This document shows, one piece after another, positions 9,001 through 17,690 of a DNA stretch of 64,000 nucleotides (position 1 is its first letter; every line of letters starts with the position of its first letter). The DNA lies in assembly GCF_901538265.1 (NCBI RefSeq), contig NZ_LR593886.1, positions 9,197,738 through 9,261,737 on the forward strand. Reading direction: 5' to 3'. The notes under the pieces were generated by a model. That model was given only the letters and a program-made list of their open reading frames with translations, did not search any database and had not been told where the DNA came from. The translations under genes were made by a program, and so were the position numbers. The stretch comes from Gemmata massiliana. Its GTDB lineage: Bacteria; Planctomycetota; Planctomycetia; Gemmatales; Gemmataceae.

Positions 9001-12000
9001 GCCGCTGGAACACGTGGGACTCCGCCGCCGCGATCCCGAGGTGCCGCAACTCGACGCGGCTGTGCGCCCAGGCCAGATCGAAGGCGCGATCCGCCGCGGC
9101 CGGTGAGTGGTAGTGGTCGGCCAGTGCGAGCGCCGCTTCACGGGTCGCGGCGACCGCGGTAACGAACGTGAGTGCCGCGCTCACCCCTGGCGCGATTTGC
9201 ACCGCTTTTCGCAGCGCGAACACCGGATCGAGTACCGGACCGACGGTGCCGGACAACCGGTGCCCGAGCGCTTCCGGGTCGGCTGCGGTCCGGCGCCGGC
9301 CGAGAAACTTCGCCCGGTCGGTTTCGTGCTCGGTCACGCGCCCGGCGCTCCCGTCCGAGGAAACCAGGTGAACCGCGAACACCGGTTGTTGGTTCGCCGC
9401 CCGCGGGCGCCGGCGGCAGAGCAGCGCGTCGTACTGCGGGAGCCATTCGGTTTCGAGAAACAGTTTGCCGAATGCCGGGTGCGCGAGGTCGGCGCGCGGG
9501 TCGTTCAGCACGACCTCCGCGAAACTCGTGACGTCAAGCGTAACGGGCCGCGTGTCGTGGTTGACCAGCGTCACCCGGCGCACCTCGGCGTCTTGGTCCG
9601 GCGCAACGGTGATTTCGATCTGGGTCTCGACCGTGCCGTCGCGCCGACGGATCTCGGCCTTGTCCGCAGAGAAGATGACTTCGTAGTGGTCGGCCAACGT
9701 GCCGAGCGGTTGCTGGCCCACGGACCACTGTTTCCCGGTCGCGGGCACGCGGACATAAATGAAGGTGCCGTGCGTGTCGCGCGTCGGGTCCGGCCGCCAG
9801 CGCGTGACCGCCAGTCCACGACACGCACTGTACCCGCCCCCGGCATTTGTCAACATGATCGTGTAGTTGCCGTTGGAAAGCAGGTGGCTGCGCGGGGCCG
9901 GCGTGTCGGCCGTGGTGAGGCGCCGACTTACTTCCGCTGTTGCCCCGGTCGGGGTCGCGCCTTCCGCGTCCACATCGGACGGGCGCACGTCCGGCGCGTC
10001 GAGTGGTACCCGCTCTTGGAGCAGCAATTCAACGGCTTTGACCGCCGGTTCGGTGTGCAGCCGGCGACAGTGAATATCGTTCAGAAGACGGTTCGCAATC
10101 GCACACAACCCCATACCCTGGTGGTGCGCCATGTACGATTTCACTACCCAACACCGCTCGCCCTTGTTCAAGCGGTCCGGGGTGAAATCGATCGCTTCAT
10201 AGAACCCGAATTCGCCCTCTCCCCCGACGGCGCGCAGCGCAGAAAAGTTAACGACCGCGGACCGCGTATCGATCATCGTTGCCAGGAGCGTCGCGTAGGG
10301 CGCGACGACGAGGTCTTTGCCCAGGCCGCGCTTCAGCCCCAAACCGGGAACGCCGAACGACTGGTACTGGTAGTCCCCTTCGGCGCTGACCACGGAGAAG
10401 CCGGACTCCGAGACGCCCCACGGCGTCCGCGTTTGCCCGCCGTACTCAATTTGCCGCGTGACGGTCGCTTGATAGGCCACATCGAGCATCGTTCCCGGTG
10501 CCGGCGCGAGTAGGAGCCGGGGCATCAGGTACTCGAACATGGTTCCGCCCCACGAAATGAGGCCGGGGCGCCCGCCCACGGGGGTCACGAGCCGCCCGAG
10601 TTGGAACCAGTGCTTCCGCGGAACAACTCCGCGCGCGACCGCTAGGAAGCTCGTGAGCGCCGCTTCGGAGGCGAGCAAGTCGTAGTGGGCCGAATCGAGG
10701 CGCTCGAGCGGAACGTTGTACCCGATGCTGAACAGGTGCCGGGACTCGTTGTAGAGGAACCGAAAATCCATTGCGCCGGCGAACCGATCGGCCCGAGAAG
10801 CCAGGTTACTCAATTGTGCGACCAGTTCCTCCGCGCGCGAGCCATCGACCGCGGTGGCGAGCGGTCCCAGCTCGGAGCGACTCGAAAGCTCGGTCCGCAG
10901 ACCGCTCGTTCGCTGTGCCCACTGGCGCACGCTCGCCGGTGTGTTTAACTCGGTGAGAAAAGGAGCGCTCCGCTCGGCCGGTTGAACCGCGCGCAACGCG
11001 GGCACCCACGGGCACACCGTCTCCAGCTCTTCGCGAGCACCACGCACCTGTTCGTTGAGCGCGCGAACCCAGGCGTCACCGCCCGCGGGTGTCGGTAACG
11101 TCTGCACCAGCTTCCCGGCTCGACCTAACCAATCGGACCAACCGGTGAGATCACCGGGAACCACCGTGAGGTGAGCGCGGAGCGCGTCTGTCGCTCCGGG
11201 TGGAAGCGATTCCGCGGCCATACTCACGGTGTCGAGCAAACCACGAGCAACAGCCGGTGAAGGCACCGGCTCATCGATCTTTGCTACGAGGCCGTTCTTT
11301 AGGGCCAACAAGCACCCGAGCAGGTTCCCGCTATCCACCGTCGATACATACGATGGCGGGAGCGGGCGAAGTGTGGTCGTTTCGTACCAGTTCAGGAAGT
11401 GCCCGCAGAACCGCTCCAGCCGATCGAACGTGTCGAACGTGCGCCCGATTCGGGTTACGAGACCGGGGAGCGCAATGTACCCGAGGTCGTGCGCGGAGAG
11501 CGTCGAGAGCAGGAGCAAACCCTTGTTCGTCGGCGAAGTACGGTGCGCGACGACGCCCCGCGGGTCCTCCTGGTAGTTGTCCGGCGGGAGCCAGTTGTCC
11601 TCGGCCGTAACGAACGTCTCGAAGAACCGCCACGTCTTGCGGGCCGTTCGTCGCAGTTCGTCGTGCTCGGGTTCCGTGAGCGGAACGTCACGGCTCTTGA
11701 GGGGGCGACTAACGGTCCACGCGATCACCGGAGACAGGAGCCACACCAGAACCCAAGGGCAGGCCGAAACCAGCGCGCCCGGATTTACCAGCGCGACGAG
11801 TGCGGCCAGCGCGGCACTGAGAGCGACCGCGGGCCACATGAGCCGGGCGAATTGCTGGAACCCGGTGCCGAGCCGGGCCTCGGCCGCCGCCGCCGTTTCC
11901 CACTCGAGCATCCGGCGCCGCGACACGAACAGTCGGTGCAGCGTCCGGAAGATCGCATCGAGCGCGAGCACCGCCTGGTTCGGTAGAAACACGGCAGAGA

Positions 12001-14614
12001 GGGCGGCCTGCCCCACGGTCGCTGGGAGGTTCCGCTTGGCACCGCGCAGAACCGCACCGGGGGTTCGGCTCAGCACCAGGTCCAGCGCCTGACCGAACAA
12101 CTGCAATACCAGTGGTACGGCCAGCACCGCGAGTGCGGTAGCGGACCATACCCATCCCGGACCGGGCAACACGGTCCACCCGAGCGCGAGCAACGCGATC
12201 AGGCTTACGGGAACGAGGCTCCGGCGCAGGTTGTCGAACACCTTCCACCGACCGAGTGCCGTGAGTACGTTCTTCGCGAACGCTCGGGTTACTCCACCTC
12301 CCCTACCCGACGGCACCGGGACCGTTCGCCCGAGCCACGGGAGTAATTGCCAGTCCCCGCGCACCCACCGGTGTTCGCGCTTCGCGTAGGCGTGGTATTT
12401 CGCGGGGAAATCGTCGAAGACCTCAACGTCCGTCACCAACCCACAGCGCGCGAAATTGGATTCGATCAGGTCGTGGCTGAGCACACTGTTTTCCGGGAAC
12501 GCGCCCCCCGCCGTGGCGTGAAACGCATCGAGATCGTACAATCCCTTCCCGGTGAACGTGCCCCACCCGAACAGGTCCTGGTACACGTCGGACGACGCGC
12601 TCGAATACGGATCGATACCCGCGGACCCGGCGAAAATGCGGGCGAACCGGGACCGCAGTCCGGTCTTGTAGAGGAAACTGACGCGCGGTTGAAGAATCCC
12701 GTACCCCGTCACGACCCGACGCCCGTCGCTCGACAGGACCGGGCGATTGAGGGGGTGGGCCAGCGTCGCCACGAGGCGCCGGGCCGCGTCGCGCGGGAGC
12801 ACCGTGTCGGCGTCGAGCGTCAACACGAACCGGACCTCGAGCGCGGCCGCGTCCCCGGTCCGGACCGTGTAACTGGTGCCGGTCGCGCCGCGGAGCAAGC
12901 GGTTGAATTCGTCGAGCTTCCCGCGCTTCCGCTCCCACCCCATCCACGCGCCTTCGGACGGGTTGAAAAGGCGCTTTCGGTGGAAGAGAAAGAACAGCCC
13001 TTGCCCCGCAGGAGCGTGGCGCTCGTTTAGCCGGCGGATACAGTCTGTCGTGGCCTTAACCAGCGCCTCGTCTTCAGGGATAGCTTCTGTTGTGGTATCA
13101 GCCCAATCGGTGAGCAGCGCGAACCGGAACTGCGGGTCCGGATTAGCGAGGTAGTGCAGCTCCAGGCGCTCACACAAAGCTGCTGCACTCTCGGGCCTGG
13201 TGAGCATCCCGGGGATCACGACGATCGTGCGGTAATCGCCCGGCACACCGGAGGCGAAATCGAGTTTGGGAAGGACGCGCGGCGGCAATATGCGACAGAT
13301 CAGCGCGTTCACCACGGCGACTGCCATTTCGCTCGCGGGCAACAGAGCTATCAGGCCCAGTAGTACCAGGAACCAAACGGGAGCACCGGCGGACGCTGCC
13401 AGTCCCACAACAAGAGCAACGAGCGCGCCGGTACCAAATACAAGGCCACCAAAGTACGTGAAGTGTGGGTGGTTTGTGAGAAGCGCACGCCAGCGGTCGC
13501 GAAACGGGAATCGGCACCGCAGGTCGCGCGCGAACGACCTCCGGCCCTCGGCCACGAGATAATATCCGACGTGTTGCTCGCGCGGAGTCCCGCCGGCTGC
13601 GGCCCGCGCCACGGCAAGCCGCGCGACTTCGACCTCGTCGCGCTTGGCGGCCTTCGCCAGTTGCTCAACCGCCTGCCGGTACTGGTCGCGCGTCCCGCGC
13701 TCCTGGCGCGAGTACACACCGGTCGGTTCGGTGCGCAACACTTCTTCGACCAGGCTCGCGCGCTCGAAGAACTCGTTCCAATCAATGGCGTTAAGTAAGC
13801 GCAGGCTGGTGACGCAGTTCCCGACCGACACCTGATTCGCGGCCTGGCGCCGGTGCTCGCGCCGCAGAACATCGGTGAGATCTCCCGCAACGTCCCACAC
13901 GACGGGCGGCGTCTCACCCAGGTCGCGCACGGCCTGGTGCCAGCCGACGAGAAAGGCATCGGACGGATTTTCCGGGAGCGGCGGAACGTCACTCGTGGCG
14001 GCCCGGTGCACCCAGGCAACGGCTCGCTCGCGCTCGGACCGCGTGACGAGCATCTGTCCGGCGAGGCGCCGAAGGTTCTCCAACAGGGCCAATCGGAGCA
14101 TCGTGGGTATGGCCCACAACTCGCCGGTCGTGAGCGGGGTGACCTCCTGATACGTGCGAACAAAGCGCAGAATTTGGGCGTCGTCGAGGTGGCTATCCGT
14201 GTGCGAGATCAACGCGACGGCGATTCCGTAGACGCGCGCGTGACCGGGCGCCGGTCCGGACCCAGCAACCGGCAATTCGTTGCTGTACCCGCGGGGCAGG
14301 TCCGTGCGCACCTCGCGGAGCACGTCCTCGATCACGAAAAAGTTATCGAGCAACCACTCCGCGTCGGGCATGAGCGGTTCGGTTCGGGCAGCACTCGCGG
14401 CGGTGTCGCGGGCGCGATTCAAAATGACTTCATTTTCGCGGAGGCGCCCGAGCAGCGAGTGAGAAGCCGGCTTCGCGGTTAATCGTGTGGTTTCAGCGAG
14501 AGAGCCTGCGAGGTCGGCAAGGTGGTCGGTACCGAAGAGTTCAGAACGGAGCGGAACGTCCGAAGAGGTATCAGGTTGCGGGTGCTTGGCGACGAGGGAA
14601 GATGAGGACTCCAT
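6071..14614 (-). CDS. Cyclic beta-1,2-glucan synthase-like protein (NdvB/ChvB type)
   Basis: About 2,847 residues, the usual size for NdvB/ChvB proteins. After a helical N-terminal third come membrane segments near residues 395-445, then a cytoplasmic GT84-type glycosyltransferase. The latter has the metal-binding LTLDADTVLP near 603 and HRWVRGDW near 753, the Q/RxxRW-like acceptor motif. More membrane segments lie around 800-960. A glycoamylase-like region (YGGQTRTPWGVSESGF, near 1400) follows, then two GH94 N-terminal-like beta modules and the GH94 catalytic barrel with GCGDWNDGMN near 2515. By analogy it polymerises UDP-glucose into beta-1,2-glucan, trims the length by phosphorolysis and cyclises it for the periplasm. 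The ATG at 14614 is preferred over a TTG two codons upstream. No ndvA-like exporter is adjacent, though an ABC exporter of that general type lies 430 bases downstream on the same strand. Confidence 0.9.
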   Translation of the reverse strand: MESSSSLVAKHPQPDTSSDVPLRSELFGTDHLADLAGSLAETTRLTAKPASHSLLGRLRENEVILNRARDTAASAARTEPLMPDAEWLLDNFFVIEDVLREVRTDLPRGYSNELPVAGSGPAPGHARVYGIAVALISHTDSHLDDAQILRFVRTYQEVTPLTTGELWAIPTMLRLALLENLRRLAGQMLVTRSERERAVAWVHRAATSDVPPLPENPSDAFLVGWHQAVRDLGETPPVVWDVAGDLTDVLRREHRRQAANQVSVGNCVTSLRLLNAIDWNEFFERASLVEEVLRTEPTGVYSRQERGTRDQYRQAVEQLAKAAKRDEVEVARLAVARAAAGGTPREQHVGYYLVAEGRRSFARDLRCRFPFRDRWRALLTNHPHFTYFGGLVFGTGALVALVVGLAASAGAPVWFLVLLGLIALLPASEMAVAVVNALICRILPPRVLPKLDFASGVPGDYRTIVVIPGMLTRPESAAALCERLELHYLANPDPQFRFALLTDWADTTTEAIPEDEALVKATTDCIRRLNERHAPAGQGLFFLFHRKRLFNPSEGAWMGWERKRGKLDEFNRLLRGATGTSYTVRTGDAAALEVRFVLTLDADTVLPRDAARRLVATLAHPLNRPVLSSDGRRVVTGYGILQPRVSFLYKTGLRSRFARIFAGSAGIDPYSSASSDVYQDLFGWGTFTGKGLYDLDAFHATAGGAFPENSVLSHDLIESNFARCGLVTDVEVFDDFPAKYHAYAKREHRWVRGDWQLLPWLGRTVPVPSGRGGGVTRAFAKNVLTALGRWKVFDNLRRSLVPVSLIALLALGWTVLPGPGWVWSATALAVLAVPLVLQLFGQALDLVLSRTPGAVLRGAKRNLPATVGQAALSAVFLPNQAVLALDAIFRTLHRLFVSRRRMLEWETAAAAEARLGTGFQQFARLMWPAVALSAALAALVALVNPGALVSACPWVLVWLLSPVIAWTVSRPLKSRDVPLTEPEHDELRRTARKTWRFFETFVTAEDNWLPPDNYQEDPRGVVAHRTSPTNKGLLLLSTLSAHDLGYIALPGLVTRIGRTFDTFDRLERFCGHFLNWYETTTLRPLPPSYVSTVDSGNLLGCLLALKNGLVAKIDEPVPSPAVARGLLDTVSMAAESLPPGATDALRAHLTVVPGDLTGWSDWLGRAGKLVQTLPTPAGGDAWVRALNEQVRGAREELETVCPWVPALRAVQPAERSAPFLTELNTPASVRQWAQRTSGLRTELSSRSELGPLATAVDGSRAEELVAQLSNLASRADRFAGAMDFRFLYNESRHLFSIGYNVPLERLDSAHYDLLASEAALTSFLAVARGVVPRKHWFQLGRLVTPVGGRPGLISWGGTMFEYLMPRLLLAPAPGTMLDVAYQATVTRQIEYGGQTRTPWGVSESGFSVVSAEGDYQYQSFGVPGLGLKRGLGKDLVVAPYATLLATMIDTRSAVVNFSALRAVGGEGEFGFYEAIDFTPDRLNKGERCWVVKSYMAHHQGMGLCAIANRLLNDIHCRRLHTEPAVKAVELLLQERVPLDAPDVRPSDVDAEGATPTGATAEVSRRLTTADTPAPRSHLLSNGNYTIMLTNAGGGYSACRGLAVTRWRPDPTRDTHGTFIYVRVPATGKQWSVGQQPLGTLADHYEVIFSADKAEIRRRDGTVETQIEITVAPDQDAEVRRVTLVNHDTRPVTLDVTSFAEVVLNDPRADLAHPAFGKLFLETEWLPQYDALLCRRRPRAANQQPVFAVHLVSSDGSAGRVTEHETDRAKFLGRRRTAADPEALGHRLSGTVGPVLDPVFALRKAVQIAPGVSAALTFVTAVAATREAALALADHYHSPAAADRAFDLAWAHSRVELRHLGIAAAESHVFQRLAGHILFPPPALRALAPLRENRLGQPGLWRSGISGDLPIVAVCVSDGDGIPLARQALKAHAFWRGRGFAVDLVLLADRPASYREELYQDLSALARASDSRDVIDKPGGVFVRKVQPGSEDRTLVLAVARVVLYGDRGTLADQIDVVARGNRLPPDLVATRPGEPDVPDRPKVEQLAFFNGTGGFTPDGREYVISGTPPAPWANVMANPQVGCLATDSGAGYTWAGNSQANRLTPWSNDPVSDPPAEVVYLRDEETGHFWTPTPRPAGGPTETRHGPGYTTFVADRNGLSTELTVFVPVTDPVKLLRLRVTNPGSRSRRLSAAFFAEWVLGTTRTQTAPLIITEIDPTSGALFARCTFNDDFGTAVAFADVSLRPRTVSGDRTEFLGRNRSPANPAALRRVGLSDITGAALDPCAALMGRFDVAPGGTADVVFVLGQAPDAGTAAQLVTRYREPQTANDALREAVAAWDRRLAVVRVRTPEPALDVLVNHWLPYQVLACRLWGRSAFYQSGGAYGFRDQLQDVMALLYSEPGEARTHILRAAARQFPEGDVQHWWHPPSGRGVRTRFSDDFLWLVYAVTRYTSATGDAKILDEEIPFLRGPALKPEEQEEYFQPEVSDRTATLYEHCLRSLEHGWKLGPHGLPLMGCGDWNDGMNLVGAGGTGESVWVAWFQILVRTEFAALSESRGVHETAQRLRAEADQLHEALEAHAWDGEWYLRAWFDDGTPLGSRTNDECRIDSLPQTWAVLSGAGDPDRAQRAVGAAVEHLVDRAAGLIKLFEPPFDSGKLHPGYIKGYVPGIRENGGQYTHAAIWLVQALAGLGRGSDALALWKMLAPLAHSETPDGVARYKVEPYVVAADVYGVSPHVGRGGWTWYTGSAAWLYRAALETLLGFTKRGDRLTFDPRVPASWSEFEVEYRHGSTLYRCRIENPRGLERGDTEVWLDGTQVPDRAVPLRDDEIEHSVRIVLSDRKLASDTV

Positions 14615-15566
14615 TCGCAACGCATTCTCTCAGCGGGGAGCAGATGTGGGCGGAATCTGTGGAAGCAAACTTAATGCCAGATAGCGCAGAGAACTCCCTG
14701 AGAACGGAAACGTCGCCTGTTGATTTAAGAGATATTTGCATCCATGCTTTCCCATATTATCTCCCCCAATTTCCTGTCTTCGTCACACGTTCGCCCGGTC
14801 CAAAACCATCAGTTATCGCCCATCTTCCCCCCAAGCTACAGGAGGTGTCGACTTGATCCGGAACTGTTGTTAGCGGGCAAAGGTGAGGTGCATCCTCCAA
14901 TTAGATAGGTGTTAGCGTTCTGGTACGAATCGAGGTGCGGAGCCGTTCTTTAACGCAACACCCGCAACGCGGACCACATCCGCCAATCGCAAGGCCGCGG
15001 CTAATGTAGGACATTGGAGTAGCTCGAGTGAGCAAGCGAAAGTGAGATTATTCACGCCTCAGCACTCTCTCTTGCCGAGCTTAGAAGTGATTTTCGTTGG
15101 TAAGAACTTGATCATTGTGCGGCGCGCAAACTAAAACTGGTACAACTGTGCCCGAGTTGCAAACGGAACTCAAGTGGCAGACATCCCTTCGCTCACGGCC
15201 CCGAACTCGCCTACCGTGTCACAGTGATTACCTCGACCTTCCCCCAGGAAATCAGTCCCCAAAGTGGTACCCAGGCGATCGAGGCGAGCCTTTCCTCGTC
15301 CGGAGCCCTGATCGTGCGCTCGCAGTAGCATCAAAGCTTCATGGCCCGGTCGCACGTCTCTTACCCGACGGCGGTCAGCCGGGTCGAGTTTCACTGAGCG
15401 CGATCAGCGTCACGCTCGAATGATTCCGATTTAGTCACCAAATACGACGTAACGTCGTATTTCGAGTGCCGGAAACACGCCCCGAGGAGAGCCCGCGAAA
15501 CATCGGTCCGGGTATAACGGAGTTAGCCAGGTTTCGATGACTGGGTTTTAACTATAGAGGTTTTGA
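14615..15566. other. Intergenic region, about 950 bases, no supported gene
   Basis: This stretch separates the divergent glucan synthase and the HTH gene at 15567. It is locally richer in A+T than its surroundings (for example near 14690-14780). A forward frame at 15115-15423 and an opposite one at 15170-15394 lack ribosome binding sites and any family resemblance. The only structured element I see is the hairpin at 15440-15462. Confidence 0.5.
15440..15462. promoter_or_regulatory. Perfect 10-bp inverted repeat, operator or hairpin
   Basis: AAATACGACG and its exact complement CGTCGTATTT flank a TAA spacer, about 105 bases upstream of the HTH gene at 15567. With only three bases between the arms it could be a hairpin, but it also has the look of a dimer-binding operator. 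No partner site is visible. Confidence 0.4.
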
Positions 15567-16169
15567 ATGCCGCTCCCGAAGAACGCGCAAAACGACAAGG
15601 CCCGGATCGACGCGCGCCGGGCGAAGGTGGCCACGCTTTACCTCGCCGGGAAATCCCAACAGGCGATCGCGTGTGAAGTGGGCGTGTCGCAAATGACCGT
15701 AAGTAAGGATCTCGCTCGGCTCCGTGCGGCGTGGCGCGAGTCCGCGCTCCGAGACTTCGACGCGATGCGCGGTGAGGAACTCGCACGACTCGAACTGATC
15801 GAGCGCACCGCGTGGCAGGCGTGGAAGAACTCGTGCAGGGACGCTGAAACGTCCCAGGTGGAGACCGAGCTGAGGAATCCTGGGGGGAAGGCATCGAACC
15901 GCAACCCGAAAGTACGTTGTAGTATCCCGGTGCGGGTAACACGGACACGCTCGAGTCGCAAGGAGAGCGGGGACGCGCGGTTCCTTCAACAGGTTCTTCA
16001 GTGCGTTGAGCTGCGACTGAAGATGATAGACGCACTCGATCCGGTTCTGGTCCCGGTTCCGTTGAACAACCCGATTATCAACTGGGACGAAATGGTGGGC
16101 AAAGAGATACCGGACACGGATGTCGAACCGCACAAGGATGTCGCGCCTCGTCGACGCACGATCGGGTAA
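15567..16169 (+). CDS. Helix-turn-helix protein resembling terminase small subunits
   Basis: A 200-residue protein starting at ATG 15567, with GAGG six bases upstream. Residues 15-55 (AKVATLYLAGKSQQAIACEV then GVSQMTVSKDLARLRA) form a homeodomain-like HTH of the kind found in terminase small subunits and resolvase C-termini. The middle (FDAMRGEELARLELIERTAW) is a long helix typical of those proteins. The C-terminus (LRLKMIDALDP) matches the repeated pattern '...CIELRLKxxGLDAP' in such families. No terminase large subunit or phage gene is beside it, so it is either a stranded phage gene or a planctomycete regulator. The C-terminal third is rich in arginine and of unclear function. Confidence 0.65.
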   Translation: MPLPKNAQNDKARIDARRAKVATLYLAGKSQQAIACEVGVSQMTVSKDLARLRAAWRESALRDFDAMRGEELARLELIERTAWQAWKNSCRDAETSQVETELRNPGGKASNRNPKVRCSIPVRVTRTRSSRKESGDARFLQQVLQCVELRLKMIDALDPVLVPVPLNNPIINWDEMVGKEIPDTDVEPHKDVAPRRRTIG

Positions 16170-16237
16170 GAGGGGTGTTTCAGAAGACCTGCCCCTGTTC
16201 CGCACCTTTCCGATAGCTCCACTCTCCAAGTCTTTTC

Positions 16238-16942
16238 TCACTGAAGATCGGTAACGAAGGCATCCGGCACGCCGGCCCCGACGAGCGCGCGGGCGAGGCT
16301 CACCCACTCACCGCAGTTGTCGAGGATCATCGAGTCGGCGGACGCCACGAGATCACCGGGTTGTACCAGGACGGCGTCCGGGTTCGGGACCACTTCGGCG
16401 ATCCAGTCCGGGTTCACCTCCCGGATCAGTCCGGCGAGCCGACCGCTGTTCGACACGGGCGAATCCAGTAACCACGTACACGGTCCCGCGCCCCACTCCG
16501 CGAGGTACCGGGCCGCCAGTTCCAGCGCCGGGCGCGTCTCGTCGACGTTCCGGTACGTGCCGTGGACGCTCGCGAGATCGCGGTAGCTCCCGTCCCGGCA
16601 GGACAGGATGGCCCCGCCCCCGAGAGCGGACTCCAGCGTCAGGATCAGGTTGAACCCGTCGATCCGAAGCGCCCGACCCCGGAGCACCGCGGTCCCGATC
16701 TCACGTGAGCGGCGGTTGGCGAGTGCCGCGTCGGAACACGCCGAGCGTAGTACCGCGATCCGCTGACGCTCTACCAGTTTGTACCGGTCCCCGACCAACT
16801 TCAGAGCCGAAGCGTCGGCGTACCCGCGGGAGAACAGCCAGGACAGGTCGCTCACCGCGGCGGTCAGATCCGCACGGGCCTCCGGGCCGAAATAGATCGG
16901 ATCTTGCGGACCGGGGCCGCGGTGCTTACGGATGTCGGGCAT
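16238..16942 (-). CDS. DUF434 domain-containing protein
   Basis: A 234-residue protein. The first half has the DUF434 pattern: LSWLFSRGYADASALKLVGD, then RYKLVERQRIAVLRSACSD. The second half (RIDGFNLILTLESALGGG, then DGSYRDLASVHGTYRN) resembles the DUF5616 region that usually follows, which looks like a nucleotide- or RNA-handling fold with conserved acidic residues (DGFN, ILDNCGE). The ATG at 16942 has GGAG eight bases upstream; an earlier ATG at 16990 lacks one. The biochemical role of the family is unknown to me. It is divergent from the flavin reductase-like gene, sharing about 80 bases of promoter region. Confidence 0.8.
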   Translation of the reverse strand: MPDIRKHRGPGPQDPIYFGPEARADLTAAVSDLSWLFSRGYADASALKLVGDRYKLVERQRIAVLRSACSDAALANRRSREIGTAVLRGRALRIDGFNLILTLESALGGGAILSCRDGSYRDLASVHGTYRNVDETRPALELAARYLAEWGAGPCTWLLDSPVSNSGRLAGLIREVNPDWIAEVVPNPDAVLVQPGDLVASADSMILDNCGEWVSLARALVGAGVPDAFVTDLQ

Positions 16943-17022
16943 ACTCAATCTCCGAGCTCTTGGTGCGGCCACGCGGTGCGAGAGTTGCACTCCTGCGAGC
17001 GCCTCGCCATTCCGGAGCCCCC

Positions 17023-17574
17023 ATGAAGAAGTACAAGAAAGCTGACTTCGGTGTCGACAAGATCCGCCGGTTCCTCGAACCCGGTCCGGTGGTACTCGTC
17101 AGCAGCGCCCACGCGGACGAGCGGAACATCATGACGATGGGTTGGCACATGATGCTCGGGTACGACCACGTCGGGTGCTATATCTGGGACCGGAACCACA
17201 GCCGGGAACTGATCCGGAAGAGCCGCGAGTGCGTTATCAACGTGCCAACGTTCGAGCTGATCGACGCGGTCATCGGGGTGGGTAACACGCACGGCCCGGA
17301 CGTGGACAAGTTCGAGGCGTTCGGGCTCACCCCGGCGGAGGCGAAGAAGGTCGGGGCGCCGTTGATCGAAGAGTGCTACGCGAACTTCGAGTGCCGGATG
17401 GTTGATGATAGCCAAGCCGACACGTACAGCCTGTTCGTATTCCAGTGCGTGAAGGCCCACGTGGCGACGTCCCCGAAGTACCCGAGGACCGTTCACTATC
17501 GCGGTGACGGGGTCTTTATGATCGCGGGCGAGAACAAGAGTTATCGGCGCAAGTTCAAGCCCGAGATGCTGTAG
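17023..17574 (+). CDS. Flavin reductase-like (FMN-binding split barrel) protein
   Basis: A 183-residue protein from ATG 17023, with GGAG six bases upstream. The sequence fits the flavin reductase-like/DUF447-type split barrel: the N-terminal GPVVLVSSAHADERNIMTMG loop is where FMN phosphate is usually bound, followed by HMMLGYDHVGCYIWDRNHS and ECVINVPT. Members reduce flavins or bind FMN as small oxidoreductases. The substrate is not evident. A longer in-frame extension upstream to 16705 overlaps the divergent DUF434 gene and is not used. Confidence 0.85.
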   Translation: MKKYKKADFGVDKIRRFLEPGPVVLVSSAHADERNIMTMGWHMMLGYDHVGCYIWDRNHSRELIRKSRECVINVPTFELIDAVIGVGNTHGPDVDKFEAFGLTPAEAKKVGAPLIEECYANFECRMVDDSQADTYSLFVFQCVKAHVATSPKYPRTVHYRGDGVFMIAGENKSYRRKFKPEML

Positions 17575-17690
17575 CTCACAGGGGCATGCCACCGCGGAAC
17601 TCACCCGGCCGCACGGAACGCATAACGGACAACATGATTCGCCTGCCAGTACGCCGAAGGAATGGGTTGACCGGGGTAGCCGGCTTCCCC

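Noticed and set aside
9107..10513. A 468-codon forward frame inside the glucan synthase gene
   Set aside because: The opposite strand carries uninterrupted family motifs on both sides; this frame is a compositional artefact.
15115..15423. A 102-codon forward frame in the large intergenic region
   Set aside because: No ribosome binding site, unnatural composition and no recognisable fold.
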